The notes under the pieces are model-generated. The model saw only the letters and a program-made list of their open reading frames with translations. It searched no databases and had not been told where the DNA came from. Positions 18,401-26,908 of a stretch of DNA of 64,000 nt are shown here, piece by piece. Positions within the stretch are counted from its first letter, which is position 1, and each line of letters begins with the position of its first letter. The translations under genes and the position numbers were made by a program. This DNA is from UBA2040 sp041751955 (lineage in GTDB: Bacteria > Bacteroidota > Bacteroidia > Flavobacteriales_D > Crocinitomicaceae), in contig JBGSIB010000073.1 in the NCBI GenBank assembly GCA_041751955.1, positions 1 through 64,000 on the forward strand, read 5' to 3'.

Positions 18401-20044
18401 TGTTTTAGGCCGTAAATCAGCCGTAAAAATAATATTATCATAATCACGCTTGCCAGCTCTTGCCTCAACAAAATTGATTGTTTTTTGATTGATTGTAATT
18501 GTCTTGTTTTCTGTGTCATAATTTATAAAACCTTGACTTGCAAGATCCAACAAGAGCGATTTCACTTGGTCCACAGTACTTCCAAGAGCAGAGGCAGCCA
18601 CCCCTTCTGGGATGGAATGTTGATCATTATTGTACGAATAATCCAAAAGAGAAACCAAAGGGTGCTTACTTGATAATCCTTGAATTTTACTATAAAGTCG
18701 AGCATCAAAGTAATTATTCGACTCCATACGAGCAATTCTTTGATCTTGGCTCATCCCAAAATTGAAATCGAAATTGAGCACTTTAGAGCCTTCTGTCCAT
18801 ACAATTTTAGGCACATACATTTCTAGTTCATGATAAGAATTACTGAACGGTGCCTGACCTATTCCACTGGAACTTCTTTGAACTTCAAATAAATGACTTT
18901 CCTCTGTATATAAAAGTGTGGCTCCAGGATGATATATAGAATCTTGCACAGCTAAATGCATCCAAAAAATGGCGTCCTTTGAAAATATTTTCTCATCATT
19001 GATGGTGAATAATTCCGATTTTGCAATCACAAAAACTTTTTTACTATCGAAAATGGTGAGTATTGCCGGCTCGGCTTTTGTTCCAAATCCCTCAAAATCC
19101 CTGCCTTTCATGGCGAATCCTCCCTCATAATTCATTCCGGGTTTGATTTCGTTTATTTTAAGTCGTTTATCGTAAGAAAAAAACTGAGGATAATTTTTAT
19201 CCTCCTCACGTCTGGAGGTTAAGGCTTTATCACTCAACTTCCCTAAAATTGGTCGATTGAATAACGGGGTGTTAAAAAGAACACTGTCCGTATTGAAATT
19301 AGATGAGGTTAAGGAAACGTCATAACTTTTTAGTTCAGCATATACTTGCGACTCACGAAGACCAACCTTTTCCCAAGTAATGGTTCCGTTATTTCCTACC
19401 CATTTCTTCAAAAAAGGGTCGAAAACTCCGGCCGTATTTTCAATAACTATGCTGTCCTGATAGGGATTTTTTTTTGCATCCTTACTATCACGGTTTTCAA
19501 TTCTACAAATTAAATTCCCTCCATTTAAGACAAAAAAAGCTCTTCCGTCACTATCAAAAGAAAAGGTTCCTCCTTCATAAAACCAGGTATAGCTGGATTT
19601 CTTGGTCAAAATTTTCTCCGAGAAAAAAGACGAAGATAAATCGATGAAATCCTCGAATTTTTTAACATTTCTAGCATCCAATAAGTTATCCACTGTCGAA
19701 TGCCAAGCATCTATACTTGCCGTGCTTTGTCCAGCTTTAACAAGAGAATACATGGAATAAACGTAGTTGTATAGTTCTGGATAAGGCTTTAATTTTTTCT
19801 CAAGTATCAAGTTGGAATTTGCTACCATTTTCTTGAACAAAACATCTGAAAATGAATTGCTTTCCACTAGCAGCAGAGGTAATTCTTTTTTCGAAAATTG
19901 ACTAAAATCTCCTTTTCCATAATCCGAAAGAGTTTTATGAAATTCTTTTACAAATTTCTCTCTATCCTCTGAAAAAATGGTTTGAGCATTTGAGAATTGA
20001 ACTCCAAAAACTACAAGAAAAAGGCCAATCAAAAATTTCATCAT
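15404..20044 (-). CDS. Large exported beta-rich protein of unknown function
   Basis: The protein has 1,546 residues with a signal peptide (MMKFLIGLFLVVFGVQFSNAQ) and no further membrane helix. After a helical region (about 25-150) it is dominated by short beta strands with repeated patterns such as SFDSDGRAFFVLNGG and KVIYCDDIDFIDIADARI, suggesting stacked beta-solenoid or OstA/LptA-like jelly-roll modules. A helical segment near 475-530 (EGVAASALGSTVDQVKSLLL and following) looks like a winged-helix fold set in the beta protein. The ATG overlaps the prmA stop by 4 bp, and a second ATG follows directly. An envelope or periplasmic structural role is likely. The OstA-like idea is inference, and no family was identified with confidence. 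Confidence 0.75.
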   Translation of the reverse strand: MMKFLIGLFLVVFGVQFSNAQTIFSEDREKFVKEFHKTLSDYGKGDFSQFSKKELPLLLVESNSFSDVLFKKMVANSNLILEKKLKPYPELYNYVYSMYSLVKAGQSTASIDAWHSTVDNLLDARNVKKFEDFIDLSSSFFSEKILTKKSSYTWFYEGGTFSFDSDGRAFFVLNGGNLICRIENRDSKDAKKNPYQDSIVIENTAGVFDPFLKKWVGNNGTITWEKVGLRESQVYAELKSYDVSLTSSNFNTDSVLFNTPLFNRPILGKLSDKALTSRREEDKNYPQFFSYDKRLKINEIKPGMNYEGGFAMKGRDFEGFGTKAEPAILTIFDSKKVFVIAKSELFTINDEKIFSKDAIFWMHLAVQDSIYHPGATLLYTEESHLFEVQRSSSGIGQAPFSNSYHELEMYVPKIVWTEGSKVLNFDFNFGMSQDQRIARMESNNYFDARLYSKIQGLSSKHPLVSLLDYSYNNDQHSIPEGVAASALGSTVDQVKSLLLDLASQGFINYDTENKTITINQKTINFVEARAGKRDYDNIIFTADLRPKTLVKFSPEEIAKDPFLQAVQDNYNTINGQRSRMTNFGQLDLKTMDLHLLAVDEITISETQNVTIFPKEYDVTVKKNRDFDFKGYINAGKLEIDAELSDFRYNEFKFNLTKTNNTNFSVKPMSEADGNRSITLSSKIHGIVGELLVDEPNNRSGKDKTIKGYPKLSSTKSSKVYYNGENIYRGAYDSTRFFFTVDPFVRDSLDNFAEKSFRLDGELTSAGIFPKFREKLKIMPDYSLGFSKKLDGNGYSFYGTSANYNNKIVLSNSGLQGAGTINFLSSTSESKALAFLPDSTIGYANFVNKEVLTGIQFPAVKGQDVFITYVPSLNLLKAKSTEKGDLDFFEGQAILKGTAYLTPKGMRGEGLMNFLTATLVSKDFGYKAREITGDTTNFNLRNTNKEEDEDKITFKTDNVAAKISFNDRKGVFVSNGGSSTVAFPINEYICKMDIFNWYMDQDKIDMESNKEKDISFDAGMDLATPNFFSVNKKQDSLSFKAPKATYSIKEKVIYCDDIDFIDIADARISPSDKKLTIRKKAKIDPIPDAKIVANYITKYHTFVKAKVEITGRRAYEAVGDYPYFDSKGTLTFVKMSKIGLDTSYQTVATGEIAKDQGFHLSEKFDYYGQLIVRAATPLVQYKGATKLNHNCAKFERNWLAFDTEIDPTAIQIPVSGEMKNLDGERISAGLVWRDARATDSIRIYPTFLSSIADKNDPIVITASGVLQYDEASKEFQIGPKDKFLNPTEKGNIITLNSETCSMKGNGLINLGMDFGQAEVKAFGDASYDQNTGKTSLDLTLNFKMELEKKPFEELAARMQLVPGIPFMDIEETNLEQTLREWSSDAKVADKFKSDYLIKGEVKKLPSELSNGITFTGVKLVSFDTDRMQERGLVSADNSAVLVNVFDKAVFKIVDMESFFLKTYSGAQSDKFTILFSVTGGSTNFWDYTMVKKDGELRIMSSDVDFKVAIEELKDDKKKSKNFNYEFIPAGSNPYLKRFLRLLGKEEE

Positions 20045-20883
20045 ACGTCTCTTTTAAATTGAATGGCAGCCCACGATTCTTTGTTCCAACTTTTTTCAAG
20101 ATGAAAATCAAATCTTGCTGCAAATTCTATTAATTCATTCATATCCGTCTCAAAAAAGCCACTTATGATTAACCTTCCGCTATTTTCAAGCGACAAAGCA
20201 TAAGCTTCCATTTGAGATTTTAATACATTTTTATTGATATTGGCAAGAATTAAACCAAACTTTTTGTCGTGGATTAAATCAACATCCCCGTGTAAAGTGA
20301 TGATGTTTTTACATTGATTTCGGAGGGCATTTTCTCTAGTATTTTGCGCTGACCATTCTTCAATATCAATCGCAAGAATATCGGTTGAACCCAGTTTTTC
20401 AGCTAGGATAGCCAAAATGCCCGTTCCCGTTCCCATGTCTAATGTTTTTTCTGGCAAAGGACCATATTCAAAAAGTGCTTTGCTCATCATCCATGTTGTT
20501 TGATGATGCCCAGTGCCGAATGACATTTGTGGTTGAATTTCTACAATCATGCCCTTGCGCCCTTTCTTTTCATGAAAAGGTGCCAAAATGGTCAAATACT
20601 CTTCAACCTCCACTGGATGAAAGTCAGCCTCCCAAATCGCATTCCAATTTTGTTGTGGGATTCGTTCAATGTCCAGCTTAGTAACAAGATCATTTTCAGC
20701 TGTCCACGCAAGTAATTTCGATTGCAATTTTTGCTCATCAACATCGGTGCCATTTGTGTAAGCAATAATTCCCATTTCTGTTTCTTCAAAAGCAGTGCAT
20801 CCTTCATCCGCCAACCATGAAATAGCGATTTCAGACCAAGGAGTCCTGGGTTCAATCTTTATATGTAATGCTAATGTTTCCAT
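20041..20883 (-). CDS. prmA: Ribosomal protein L11 methyltransferase
   Basis: The protein has 280 residues. The C-terminal class I methyltransferase domain shows motif I as TLDMGTGTGILAILAEKLGS, the acidic loop AIDIEEWSAQNTREN, and the catalytic-region motif LILANINKNVL. PrmA trimethylates ribosomal protein L11 using AdoMet. The N-terminal domain (about 1-110), with FEETEMGIIAY, matches the substrate-recognition part. The stop abuts and overlaps the next gene, and the start lies directly at the tpiA end with no gap, so translation is probably coupled along the operon. Confidence 0.92.
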   Translation of the reverse strand: METLALHIKIEPRTPWSEIAISWLADEGCTAFEETEMGIIAYTNGTDVDEQKLQSKLLAWTAENDLVTKLDIERIPQQNWNAIWEADFHPVEVEEYLTILAPFHEKKGRKGMIVEIQPQMSFGTGHHQTTWMMSKALFEYGPLPEKTLDMGTGTGILAILAEKLGSTDILAIDIEEWSAQNTRENALRNQCKNIITLHGDVDLIHDKKFGLILANINKNVLKSQMEAYALSLENSGRLIISGFFETDMNELIEFAARFDFHLEKSWNKESWAAIQFKRDV

Positions 20884-21633
20884 TTAAAGTGCTTCTGCAA
20901 TTTGAATAAAAGATTCTGCCTTTAAGGATGCTCCACCAATTAAACCACCGTCAACGTTTGGACAAGCAAAAAGTTCCTTTGCATTTTCAGGGGTGCAACT
21001 ACCTCCGTATAATATAGAAATTTTATTGGCTAAATCAATACTATACCTTTCAGTAATCCATTCACGAATCGATTTATGCATTTCTTCAGCTTGGAGAGTA
21101 CTAGCCGTTTTCCCACTACCAATAGCCCATACAGGCTCGTAAGCAATAGTTGCGTAAAGCATTTCACTTGGAGAAAGATGAAACAGCGCCTTTTCCAATT
21201 GCGCTTTAACAAACTGTTTCTCCTTACCTTCTTCTCGGATATTGAGTGGTTCGCCACAACAAAATATAAATGCTGATTTCTGTTCAATGCAAGCGTTCAC
21301 TTTTTCTTGCAGAAAATCGTCATGTTCACCAAAATAGGCGCGGCGCTCAGAATGCCCAATCAAAAGGTAATCAGCACCGCAAGCTTTTGCTTGCGTAATC
21401 GACGTTTCACCAGTATAAGCACCTTGGTCTTTTGGGAAAAAATTTTGAGCTCCTAATAGAATGTGATGATCACGCAAAGAATCATACCGACACAAATACA
21501 GAGAAGGTGGAAAAACGATAACTTGAATATGAGATGGCCAATCTGATTTGACTATCAACTCATTAAACAACCTATCTGCTTCATCTGGTAAAAGATTCAT
21601 CTTCCAATTTCCTGCTATAATTCTCTTTCTCAT
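20884..21633 (-). CDS. tpiA: Triosephosphate isomerase
   Basis: The protein has 249 residues, the standard length. All catalytic landmarks are present: GNWKMN near the start (N9, K11), IGHSERR (H94 as electrophile), AYEPVWAIGSGKTAS (E166 as base, start of the mobile loop), and phosphate-binding YGGS and GGLIGGASL near the end. It interconverts dihydroxyacetone phosphate and glyceraldehyde-3-phosphate in glycolysis and gluconeogenesis. It sits between the BT_3928-type membrane gene (3-bp gap) and prmA (0 bp). Confidence 0.97.
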   Translation of the reverse strand: MRKRIIAGNWKMNLLPDEADRLFNELIVKSDWPSHIQVIVFPPSLYLCRYDSLRDHHILLGAQNFFPKDQGAYTGETSITQAKACGADYLLIGHSERRAYFGEHDDFLQEKVNACIEQKSAFIFCCGEPLNIREEGKEKQFVKAQLEKALFHLSPSEMLYATIAYEPVWAIGSGKTASTLQAEEMHKSIREWITERYSIDLANKISILYGGSCTPENAKELFACPNVDGGLIGGASLKAESFIQIAEAL

Positions 21634-21636
21634 ATT

Positions 21637-23529
21637 CTAATTTAATACATTCTCTCTTAACCACTTGTAATCTGGGGTAGCTCTGTGTGGATATTTACCT
21701 TTAACAACACCTTTTTTCAGCACCATTATTGAAGGGTTTGAGCGTGCTATCGCTTTTAGTTCTATCTCTTCGTTTGTAAAAACCGCTATCTCAAAGTTAT
21801 ACTTTTTGCGAAAGGCATTTATTTCTTCATTGCTCGAATTGGTAAGCAAAATCATAGGTATACCATCTTTTTTAGAAGCTTGGAGAATAGATTTGTACTG
21901 TCCTACTTCCGCCCAATTTGCTTCTGAAATGTTTTTTGCTGTCAGAATTATGATTCTTTCTTGCTTTAAAATATCCTCAAGAATATATAATTCCTGCTCT
22001 TCCTGATTTTTTATAAACTCCACGGTGTCTTTAATCAAGAAGCGATTTTCTTCGTATTCATCTCTTGAAAAGAGACTAGATTCTATTCGAAGAAGTGTGT
22101 CTTTCTCCATATCATAAACTTCGTATTGAATCCCCTTGACTGGTAACATTTTATTCGAAACAAAATCAAGGGCAATCTCACTTTTTGTCAAATTTTCAAT
22201 TGCGACAAAAGGATCAAATTGTTTCGTTATCGAAGGTAATTTAATCGCAACTTTCTCTGTTGAAATGTTACGTACAAATTTCCAATCCTTATTTTTCCAA
22301 ATCTTGGAGACATTGTAAGTTGCCTCGTTCATTTTGCGAATTTTACCCGTTCGATTGTTCTTGTAGACCAATATATTTTCATATTTACCATCTACTCCGT
22401 CGTTCATTTTCTTCTTTAAATTACTTCCTACAGCGTAAGGTCTGTAATCCTTGATAGGTTCATATAAAAGCACATAACTTATAAGCAAAACTGAAAGAAA
22501 AGTTACCCATCCAATAACAGGCCAATGCTTGTTTGCTTTGATTTTATCGTTTCTTAACAACCATAGGGTTCCGAAAAAGGCAACGAAGGAGAATAGGACT
22601 GGAAAAAACCAGCCAAAAACCCAACTCAACAGTCTTATGAGCGACAACGCTGGCAACCAATACCACGTTCTGTTTTCTTCAGGAATTGTATTCTTTTTGA
22701 ACGCTCCTGCTACCAACCAAATGGATAGGTAAAGTAAGATTAGATCTTTCCAAAATGACTCTGATGGTGTCAAAGACCTTCCCAACGAACCTTTCATTGC
22801 ATCTCCAAAACAGCCACAGTCATTCACACATTGGGGTGTTTTTATTTCTTCAATAATAATCTCATTGGTATAAGCAATCAGTTTAATTTTCTTATCGGTT
22901 TTGGTTTGTTGGACTTTTAATTGACCAAGAGCGCTATTTAACGAATAATGATCTCTATCAGAGAAATTTGCTTTATTATCGCAACTTGCGGTATGCCAGG
23001 TCAAAAATGTAAAAAACAGCATCATCGACATAACAAGTACTGTTACTATTTTCATTTTTTGGCGGAAAAGGAGTAAAACACCAAGGACAATTTCAACGAT
23101 ACAAATGAAAACCGCAATTCCTAAAGCCATTGGAATCAGGTATTCAAAACTAAAATCTGGCATCCCAAACCATTCTTTGATTCGATAGGCTAAGGCTCCA
23201 TCTTCAAAATACTCCTCCAATTTATAGGAAAAACCAATTGGGTCATTTGCCTTCACTAAACCTGAAACGATGAAAATTCCACCAACGAAAACCCGTGCGA
23301 AATTGTTGATCATAAGCCTTCCACGGAAGAGTATCAAACCAGCAATTGAAAAGGCAAAAAGGCTAAAGCCGAGAACTTTGAGCCACAGTGAATTATCCGC
23401 AAACGATGCATGGAAACCAAATAACAAGGTAGTTATACCTGCTAGGTTCAAAACAACAAAAATCAGATTGAAAAAAAATGAACGTCCGGCTACGAGTGCT
23501 TTTGGTCGCATTGCATTTCTTCTAGTCAT
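21637..23529 (-). CDS. BT_3928-family DoxX-like membrane protein
   Basis: The protein has 630 residues. The N-terminal half has several membrane helices of DoxX type, including FARVFVGGIFIVSGLVKANDPIGFSYKLEEYF (read in two parts), followed by a periplasmic cysteine-containing loop, CVNDCGCFGDAMKGSLGRSLTP, and more helices. The C-terminal 200 residues form a soluble domain with a thioredoxin-like order (IIILTAKN, IPMILLTNSS, NPSIMVLKKG). This two-part structure is the Bacteroidota BT_3928 family, often next to tpiA and DUF1599 genes, as here. The role is not established. A redox or methylamine-utilisation-like function is conceivable from the DoxX and Cys motifs. Confidence 0.82.
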   Translation of the reverse strand: MTRRNAMRPKALVAGRSFFFNLIFVVLNLAGITTLLFGFHASFADNSLWLKVLGFSLFAFSIAGLILFRGRLMINNFARVFVGGIFIVSGLVKANDPIGFSYKLEEYFEDGALAYRIKEWFGMPDFSFEYLIPMALGIAVFICIVEIVLGVLLLFRQKMKIVTVLVMSMMLFFTFLTWHTASCDNKANFSDRDHYSLNSALGQLKVQQTKTDKKIKLIAYTNEIIIEEIKTPQCVNDCGCFGDAMKGSLGRSLTPSESFWKDLILLYLSIWLVAGAFKKNTIPEENRTWYWLPALSLIRLLSWVFGWFFPVLFSFVAFFGTLWLLRNDKIKANKHWPVIGWVTFLSVLLISYVLLYEPIKDYRPYAVGSNLKKKMNDGVDGKYENILVYKNNRTGKIRKMNEATYNVSKIWKNKDWKFVRNISTEKVAIKLPSITKQFDPFVAIENLTKSEIALDFVSNKMLPVKGIQYEVYDMEKDTLLRIESSLFSRDEYEENRFLIKDTVEFIKNQEEQELYILEDILKQERIIILTAKNISEANWAEVGQYKSILQASKKDGIPMILLTNSSNEEINAFRKKYNFEIAVFTNEEIELKAIARSNPSIMVLKKGVVKGKYPHRATPDYKWLRENVLN

Positions 23530-24061
23530 TTTCCAAATGGATTAAAGAAAACACAGAGTAATTGAGCATGTCGTAATAATTGGCATCTATGCCTTCGCTA
23601 ATTAAGGTGGTTCCGTTGTTGTTTTCGATTTGTTTGACCCGAAGAATTTTCATTAAAATTAAATCTGTTAAGGAACTAACACGCATGTCGCGCCAAGCTT
23701 CGCCGTAGTCATGATTCTTTTTCATCATTAAATCATGTGCGACAAGTGCATATTTGTCAAATAATCGAATGGCTTCTTCAGTGCCAATCTCCATATCTGT
23801 TAATTGCTTTTCTTCCAATTGAATGATTGCCATGATACAGTAATTCACAATAGCTGCAAACTCTCCTTCGATGTTTTCGCCAACTTTGTTTTGTCCTGTC
23901 TCTTGTATAGTTCTGATGCGTTGAGCTTTAATGAAAATTTGGTCGGTTAAAGAACTTGGACGAAGAATTCGCCATGCAGTGCCGTAATCTTTTGTTTTCT
24001 TCAAGAAAACTTCTCGGCATTCATTTATTACTTTTGTGTATTCTTTGGAGGTTTTATTCAT
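23522..24061 (-). CDS. DUF1599 domain protein
   Basis: The protein has 179 residues from ATG 24061. An upstream in-frame start at 24079 exists but adds an unlikely leader. Two tandem DUF1599 repeats are visible: KDYGTAWRILRPSSLTDQIF in the first and HDYGEAWRDMRVSSLTDLIL in the second. Each carries E/D residues that recall all-alpha NTP pyrophosphatase folds, which suggests nucleotide hydrolysis, although none has been shown to my knowledge. It heads the minus-strand gene string DUF1599-BT_3928-tpiA-prmA, and its end overlaps the next gene by 8 bp. Confidence 0.85.
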   Translation of the reverse strand: MNKTSKEYTKVINECREVFLKKTKDYGTAWRILRPSSLTDQIFIKAQRIRTIQETGQNKVGENIEGEFAAIVNYCIMAIIQLEEKQLTDMEIGTEEAIRLFDKYALVAHDLMMKKNHDYGEAWRDMRVSSLTDLILMKILRVKQIENNNGTTLISEGIDANYYDMLNYSVFSLIHLEND

Positions 24062-24112
24062 TTCGATAATTAAGCGCAAAACAAGGGATGAAATTACATA
24101 ATTTCGAGCAAC

Positions 24113-24934
24113 ATGATGATGGTTTCTAAGCAGAAGTTATTAGAATTTACTGACAATTTGGTCATGGGAATTCTAAACGTAACACCCGATTCTTTCTACG
24201 CCGATAGTCGTGTTCAGAATGAGTCTCAGATTTTACTTCGTGCTGAAAAAATGCTTTCAGAAGGAGCCGACATACTGGATATTGGTGGTTATTCGAGTCG
24301 CCCTGGAGCAACTGATATTTCTATCGAGGAAGAAATAAAGCGCATAGTTCCGAGCATTCAGCTGATCAGAAAAGAGTTTCCTCAGGCATTGATATCGCTT
24401 GACACCTTTCGTTACCAAGTGGCTCGTGAAGGTATAGAAGCTGGCGGAGACATTATAAATGATATTGGTGCTGGAATTTTGGATCCTGAATTGCCGAAAA
24501 TTGTCGCTAAATATAAAGTTCCATACATTATTATGCATATGCGAGGAACACCTCAAACCATGCAAACCTTGACTCACTATGATAATTTATTGCAAGAAAT
24601 ACTCATGTTTTTCAGTGAAAGAATCAAATATCTGAGTTCAATAGGAGTAAACGATATCATTCTTGATCCTGGATTTGGCTTTGCTAAAACAATGGAACAG
24701 AACTACGAAATGATAGAGAAGTTTGAATTATTTAAAATGTTCAACTTGCCTCTGTTGGCTGGAATATCACATAAATCTTTCATTCAAAAGCAATTAGGCG
24801 TTTCAGTGGAAGAAGCAAAAGAAGGAACGGAGGCGCTGCACGGACAATTAATACGGAAAGGTGCACAAATATTACGCACCCATAACGTAAGGTCAACTAA
24901 GGACACACTCGAACGAATTATGAATCCTATATAA
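24113..24934 (+). CDS. folP: Dihydropteroate synthase
   Basis: The protein has 273 residues. The family motifs are all present: MGILNVTPDSFYADSR (pterin-phosphate loop), ADILDIGGYSSRPGA, SLDTFRYQVA, INDIGAG, MHMRGTPQTMQ, DIILDPGFGFAKTMEQN and the late LRTHNV. The enzyme joins 6-hydroxymethyl-dihydropterin pyrophosphate with p-aminobenzoate in folate synthesis and is the sulfonamide target. Three ATG codons in a row mark the start, and the first is used here. The gene is divergent from DUF1599 with about 50 bp between. Confidence 0.96.
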   Translation: MMMVSKQKLLEFTDNLVMGILNVTPDSFYADSRVQNESQILLRAEKMLSEGADILDIGGYSSRPGATDISIEEEIKRIVPSIQLIRKEFPQALISLDTFRYQVAREGIEAGGDIINDIGAGILDPELPKIVAKYKVPYIIMHMRGTPQTMQTLTHYDNLLQEILMFFSERIKYLSSIGVNDIILDPGFGFAKTMEQNYEMIEKFELFKMFNLPLLAGISHKSFIQKQLGVSVEEAKEGTEALHGQLIRKGAQILRTHNVRSTKDTLERIMNPI

Positions 24935-24988
24935 GTTTTCAAAAATCCATTTTTAGAAAAAAAAATAGAGCAAAAGGACTTTTTTCTT

Positions 24989-24996
24989 TACTTTCG
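24989..24996 (+). promoter_or_regulatory. Weak Bacteroidota -7 box (TACTTTCG)
   Basis: TACTTTCG differs by one base from TAnnTTTG and lies 21 bp before the ATG of the T9SS substrate gene at 25018. No clear -33 TTTG is placed correctly. It is a candidate promoter for the substrate-porP pair. Confidence 0.3.
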
Positions 24997-25017
24997 TAAA
25001 CGTATATATATTAAAGT

Positions 25018-25836
25018 ATGAAAATATTAATTGCATTTTTCACCCTAACACTGTTTTCTCTCACCTCTTTATCCCAAATTCAGGCGTCTTTCACATACGA
25101 CTCTACGATTTGTGTGGGTGACTGTATAACGTTTACAAGCACTTCAACGGGAACAATCACTGATTACGGCTGGAGTTTTCCTGGCGGCGACCCAACATTA
25201 GCGACAACCGAAGATCCTGGAATAATTTGTTTTGATGTTCCTGGGGTATACACAATTACTTTAGGGGTGCAAGGGCCAAGTGGAATTAGCACAGTATCAC
25301 ATGATATTTTAGTCGGAAGTTATCCTGATTCAATGTATGCTTTCGGCGATACATTGATTGACATGGGAGGATCAGCATACGTTTCAGCACAAGGTTTCCC
25401 TGGTGGCGGAACGTATAATTGGACTCCAAACATCGCTTTTGATTGTCCAGGTTGTCCAGAAACATTCGCTTCTCCTTTGGTGCCAACCACTGCAATTGTA
25501 GAGTATATTTCTTCAACAGGATGTGCGATTCAAGATACAGTTACAATTGGCATTAATTTTCTTGACGTTCTCGATGTTCCGACTTCCTTTTCCCCAGATG
25601 ATAACGGTATTAATGATTTCGTTTTTGTTAAAGGACCAGGGATCGTAACAATGACGTTCAGAATTTTTGACAGATATGGTCGCTTAATGTTTGAAACATC
25701 TGACCAAGCAGAAGGATGGGATGGAACTTTTAACGGTGTTAAACTACCTCCATCAACTTTCCTTTGGACGCTTGAATATTCGCTTATTGGCGGTTTAAAT
25801 GATGTTAAATCTGGTACAATTACACTTATCAAATAA
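25018..25836 (+). CDS. Secreted PKD-domain protein with T9SS type-B sorting domain
   Basis: The protein has 272 residues: a signal peptide (MKILIAFFTLTLFSLTSLSQ), a PKD-like domain at about 25-100 (CVGDCITFTSTSTGTITDYG, then GDPTLATTEDPG), a Cys-containing second Ig-like region, and a C-terminal gliding-motility-associated domain from about residue 185. The C-terminal domain shows SPDDNGINDFVF, FRIFDRYGRLMFE, and GWDGTFNGVKLPPSTFLW, typical of type-B T9SS signals. It should be exported across the outer membrane by the type IX system. It is followed by a PorP/SprF gene after 5 bp, the usual arrangement for type-B substrates. Confidence 0.88.
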   Translation: MKILIAFFTLTLFSLTSLSQIQASFTYDSTICVGDCITFTSTSTGTITDYGWSFPGGDPTLATTEDPGIICFDVPGVYTITLGVQGPSGISTVSHDILVGSYPDSMYAFGDTLIDMGGSAYVSAQGFPGGGTYNWTPNIAFDCPGCPETFASPLVPTTAIVEYISSTGCAIQDTVTIGINFLDVLDVPTSFSPDDNGINDFVFVKGPGIVTMTFRIFDRYGRLMFETSDQAEGWDGTFNGVKLPPSTFLWTLEYSLIGGLNDVKSGTITLIK

Positions 25837-25841
25837 AAAGA

Positions 25842-26846
25842 ATGAAAAAATCACTCATATTTCTTTCTCTATTCTTATCCACTCAGTTGGGCGCACAGCA
25901 AGACCCTCATTTTAGCATGTGGTATGCTTCTCCTTCTTTATTGAATGCAGCAGCTACTGCAACGATGGAACAAGATATTTCTTTCTTTTCGAATTATCGT
26001 GGCCAATGGTTAACCGCTGCTCCGTCTCAATTCAGAACTAACGCATTTAGCGGTGAGGTAAAATTGGGAAATCAGCGTTTGCAATCTGGCTGGTTCGGAA
26101 TAGGTGCTCATTACATGAACGATGCAACAGGGGAAGCTCAAATCATGTCAAATTTAGTTTCTGTTCCCATTAATTACGTTTGGGAAGGATACGAAAAGTC
26201 ATATTTGTCTTTTGGTATTAAACCAGGTGTAATCAATCGCAGTGCGAGCAAAACTTTTCAAACTTGGGATAATCAATGGAATGGAATTGCCTTTGATCAA
26301 ACAATACAATCAACTGAATCAGGAACGGAAAAAAGAACAGTTTTTGATGTTGGTGCTGGAATTTACTATAAGAAAATGCGGAGGGATAATTCCAAATTTG
26401 ACATAGGGTTTGCAGCCAATCATTTGAATGCACCTGAGCAAGGATTTAAAAGTTTGTCCTTTCAAACTTTTCGTCAATACATCTTTCATACAAGTGGTAG
26501 CATTAAAATGGATCGATACAAGTTTTTACTTTCACCTCAGTTGATTGCTATGTTTCAAGGACCCCATCGTGACTTGATTTTAGGAACTTCATTCGATATT
26601 ATCCTGAACGAAGGATCAAAACGAACGACTTTTGAACAAGGAAAAATGTTATCATTAGGATTGAACTATCGATTGAATGACGCTTTGATTACTTCATTCA
26701 TGTTGAAATTAAATAGTTTACAAATTGGTGTTTCTTATGACGCTGCGTTGAATATCAATCGAATCCCAACAAATACTGTGGGTGCAGTTGAAATATTCCT
26801 TCGCTATTCATTTTACAAAGATCAGGTGAAAAGGTACTTGCATTAA
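25842..26846 (+). CDS. PorP/SprF-family T9SS outer-membrane protein
   Basis: The protein has 334 residues with a signal peptide (to GAQQDPHFSMW) and the family opening QDPHFSMWYASPSLLNAA. Alternating strands throughout fit a small outer-membrane beta barrel, ending in an aromatic strand (EIFLRYSFYKDQ). PorP/SprF proteins work with T9SS and are needed for surface delivery of specific type-B substrates such as SprB. The partner substrate is probably the preceding gene, 5 bp away. A hairpin with a T-rich tail follows the stop. Confidence 0.92.
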   Translation: MKKSLIFLSLFLSTQLGAQQDPHFSMWYASPSLLNAAATATMEQDISFFSNYRGQWLTAAPSQFRTNAFSGEVKLGNQRLQSGWFGIGAHYMNDATGEAQIMSNLVSVPINYVWEGYEKSYLSFGIKPGVINRSASKTFQTWDNQWNGIAFDQTIQSTESGTEKRTVFDVGAGIYYKKMRRDNSKFDIGFAANHLNAPEQGFKSLSFQTFRQYIFHTSGSIKMDRYKFLLSPQLIAMFQGPHRDLILGTSFDIILNEGSKRTTFEQGKMLSLGLNYRLNDALITSFMLKLNSLQIGVSYDAALNINRIPTNTVGAVEIFLRYSFYKDQVKRYLH

Positions 26847-26873
26847 GAAAATCGAAGAAAGATTATTATACGG

Positions 26874-26908
26874 AATCCTGATGTTAAAAAGTGTCAGGAT
26901 TTTTTATT
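26874..26908 (+). terminator. Rho-independent terminator
   Basis: An 8-bp perfect stem (AATCCTGA at 26874-26881 with TCAGGATT at 26894-26901), a 12-nt loop, then a T-rich run TTTTTATT. It ends the type-B substrate/porP operon. The T tract is on the plus strand only. Confidence 0.75.
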
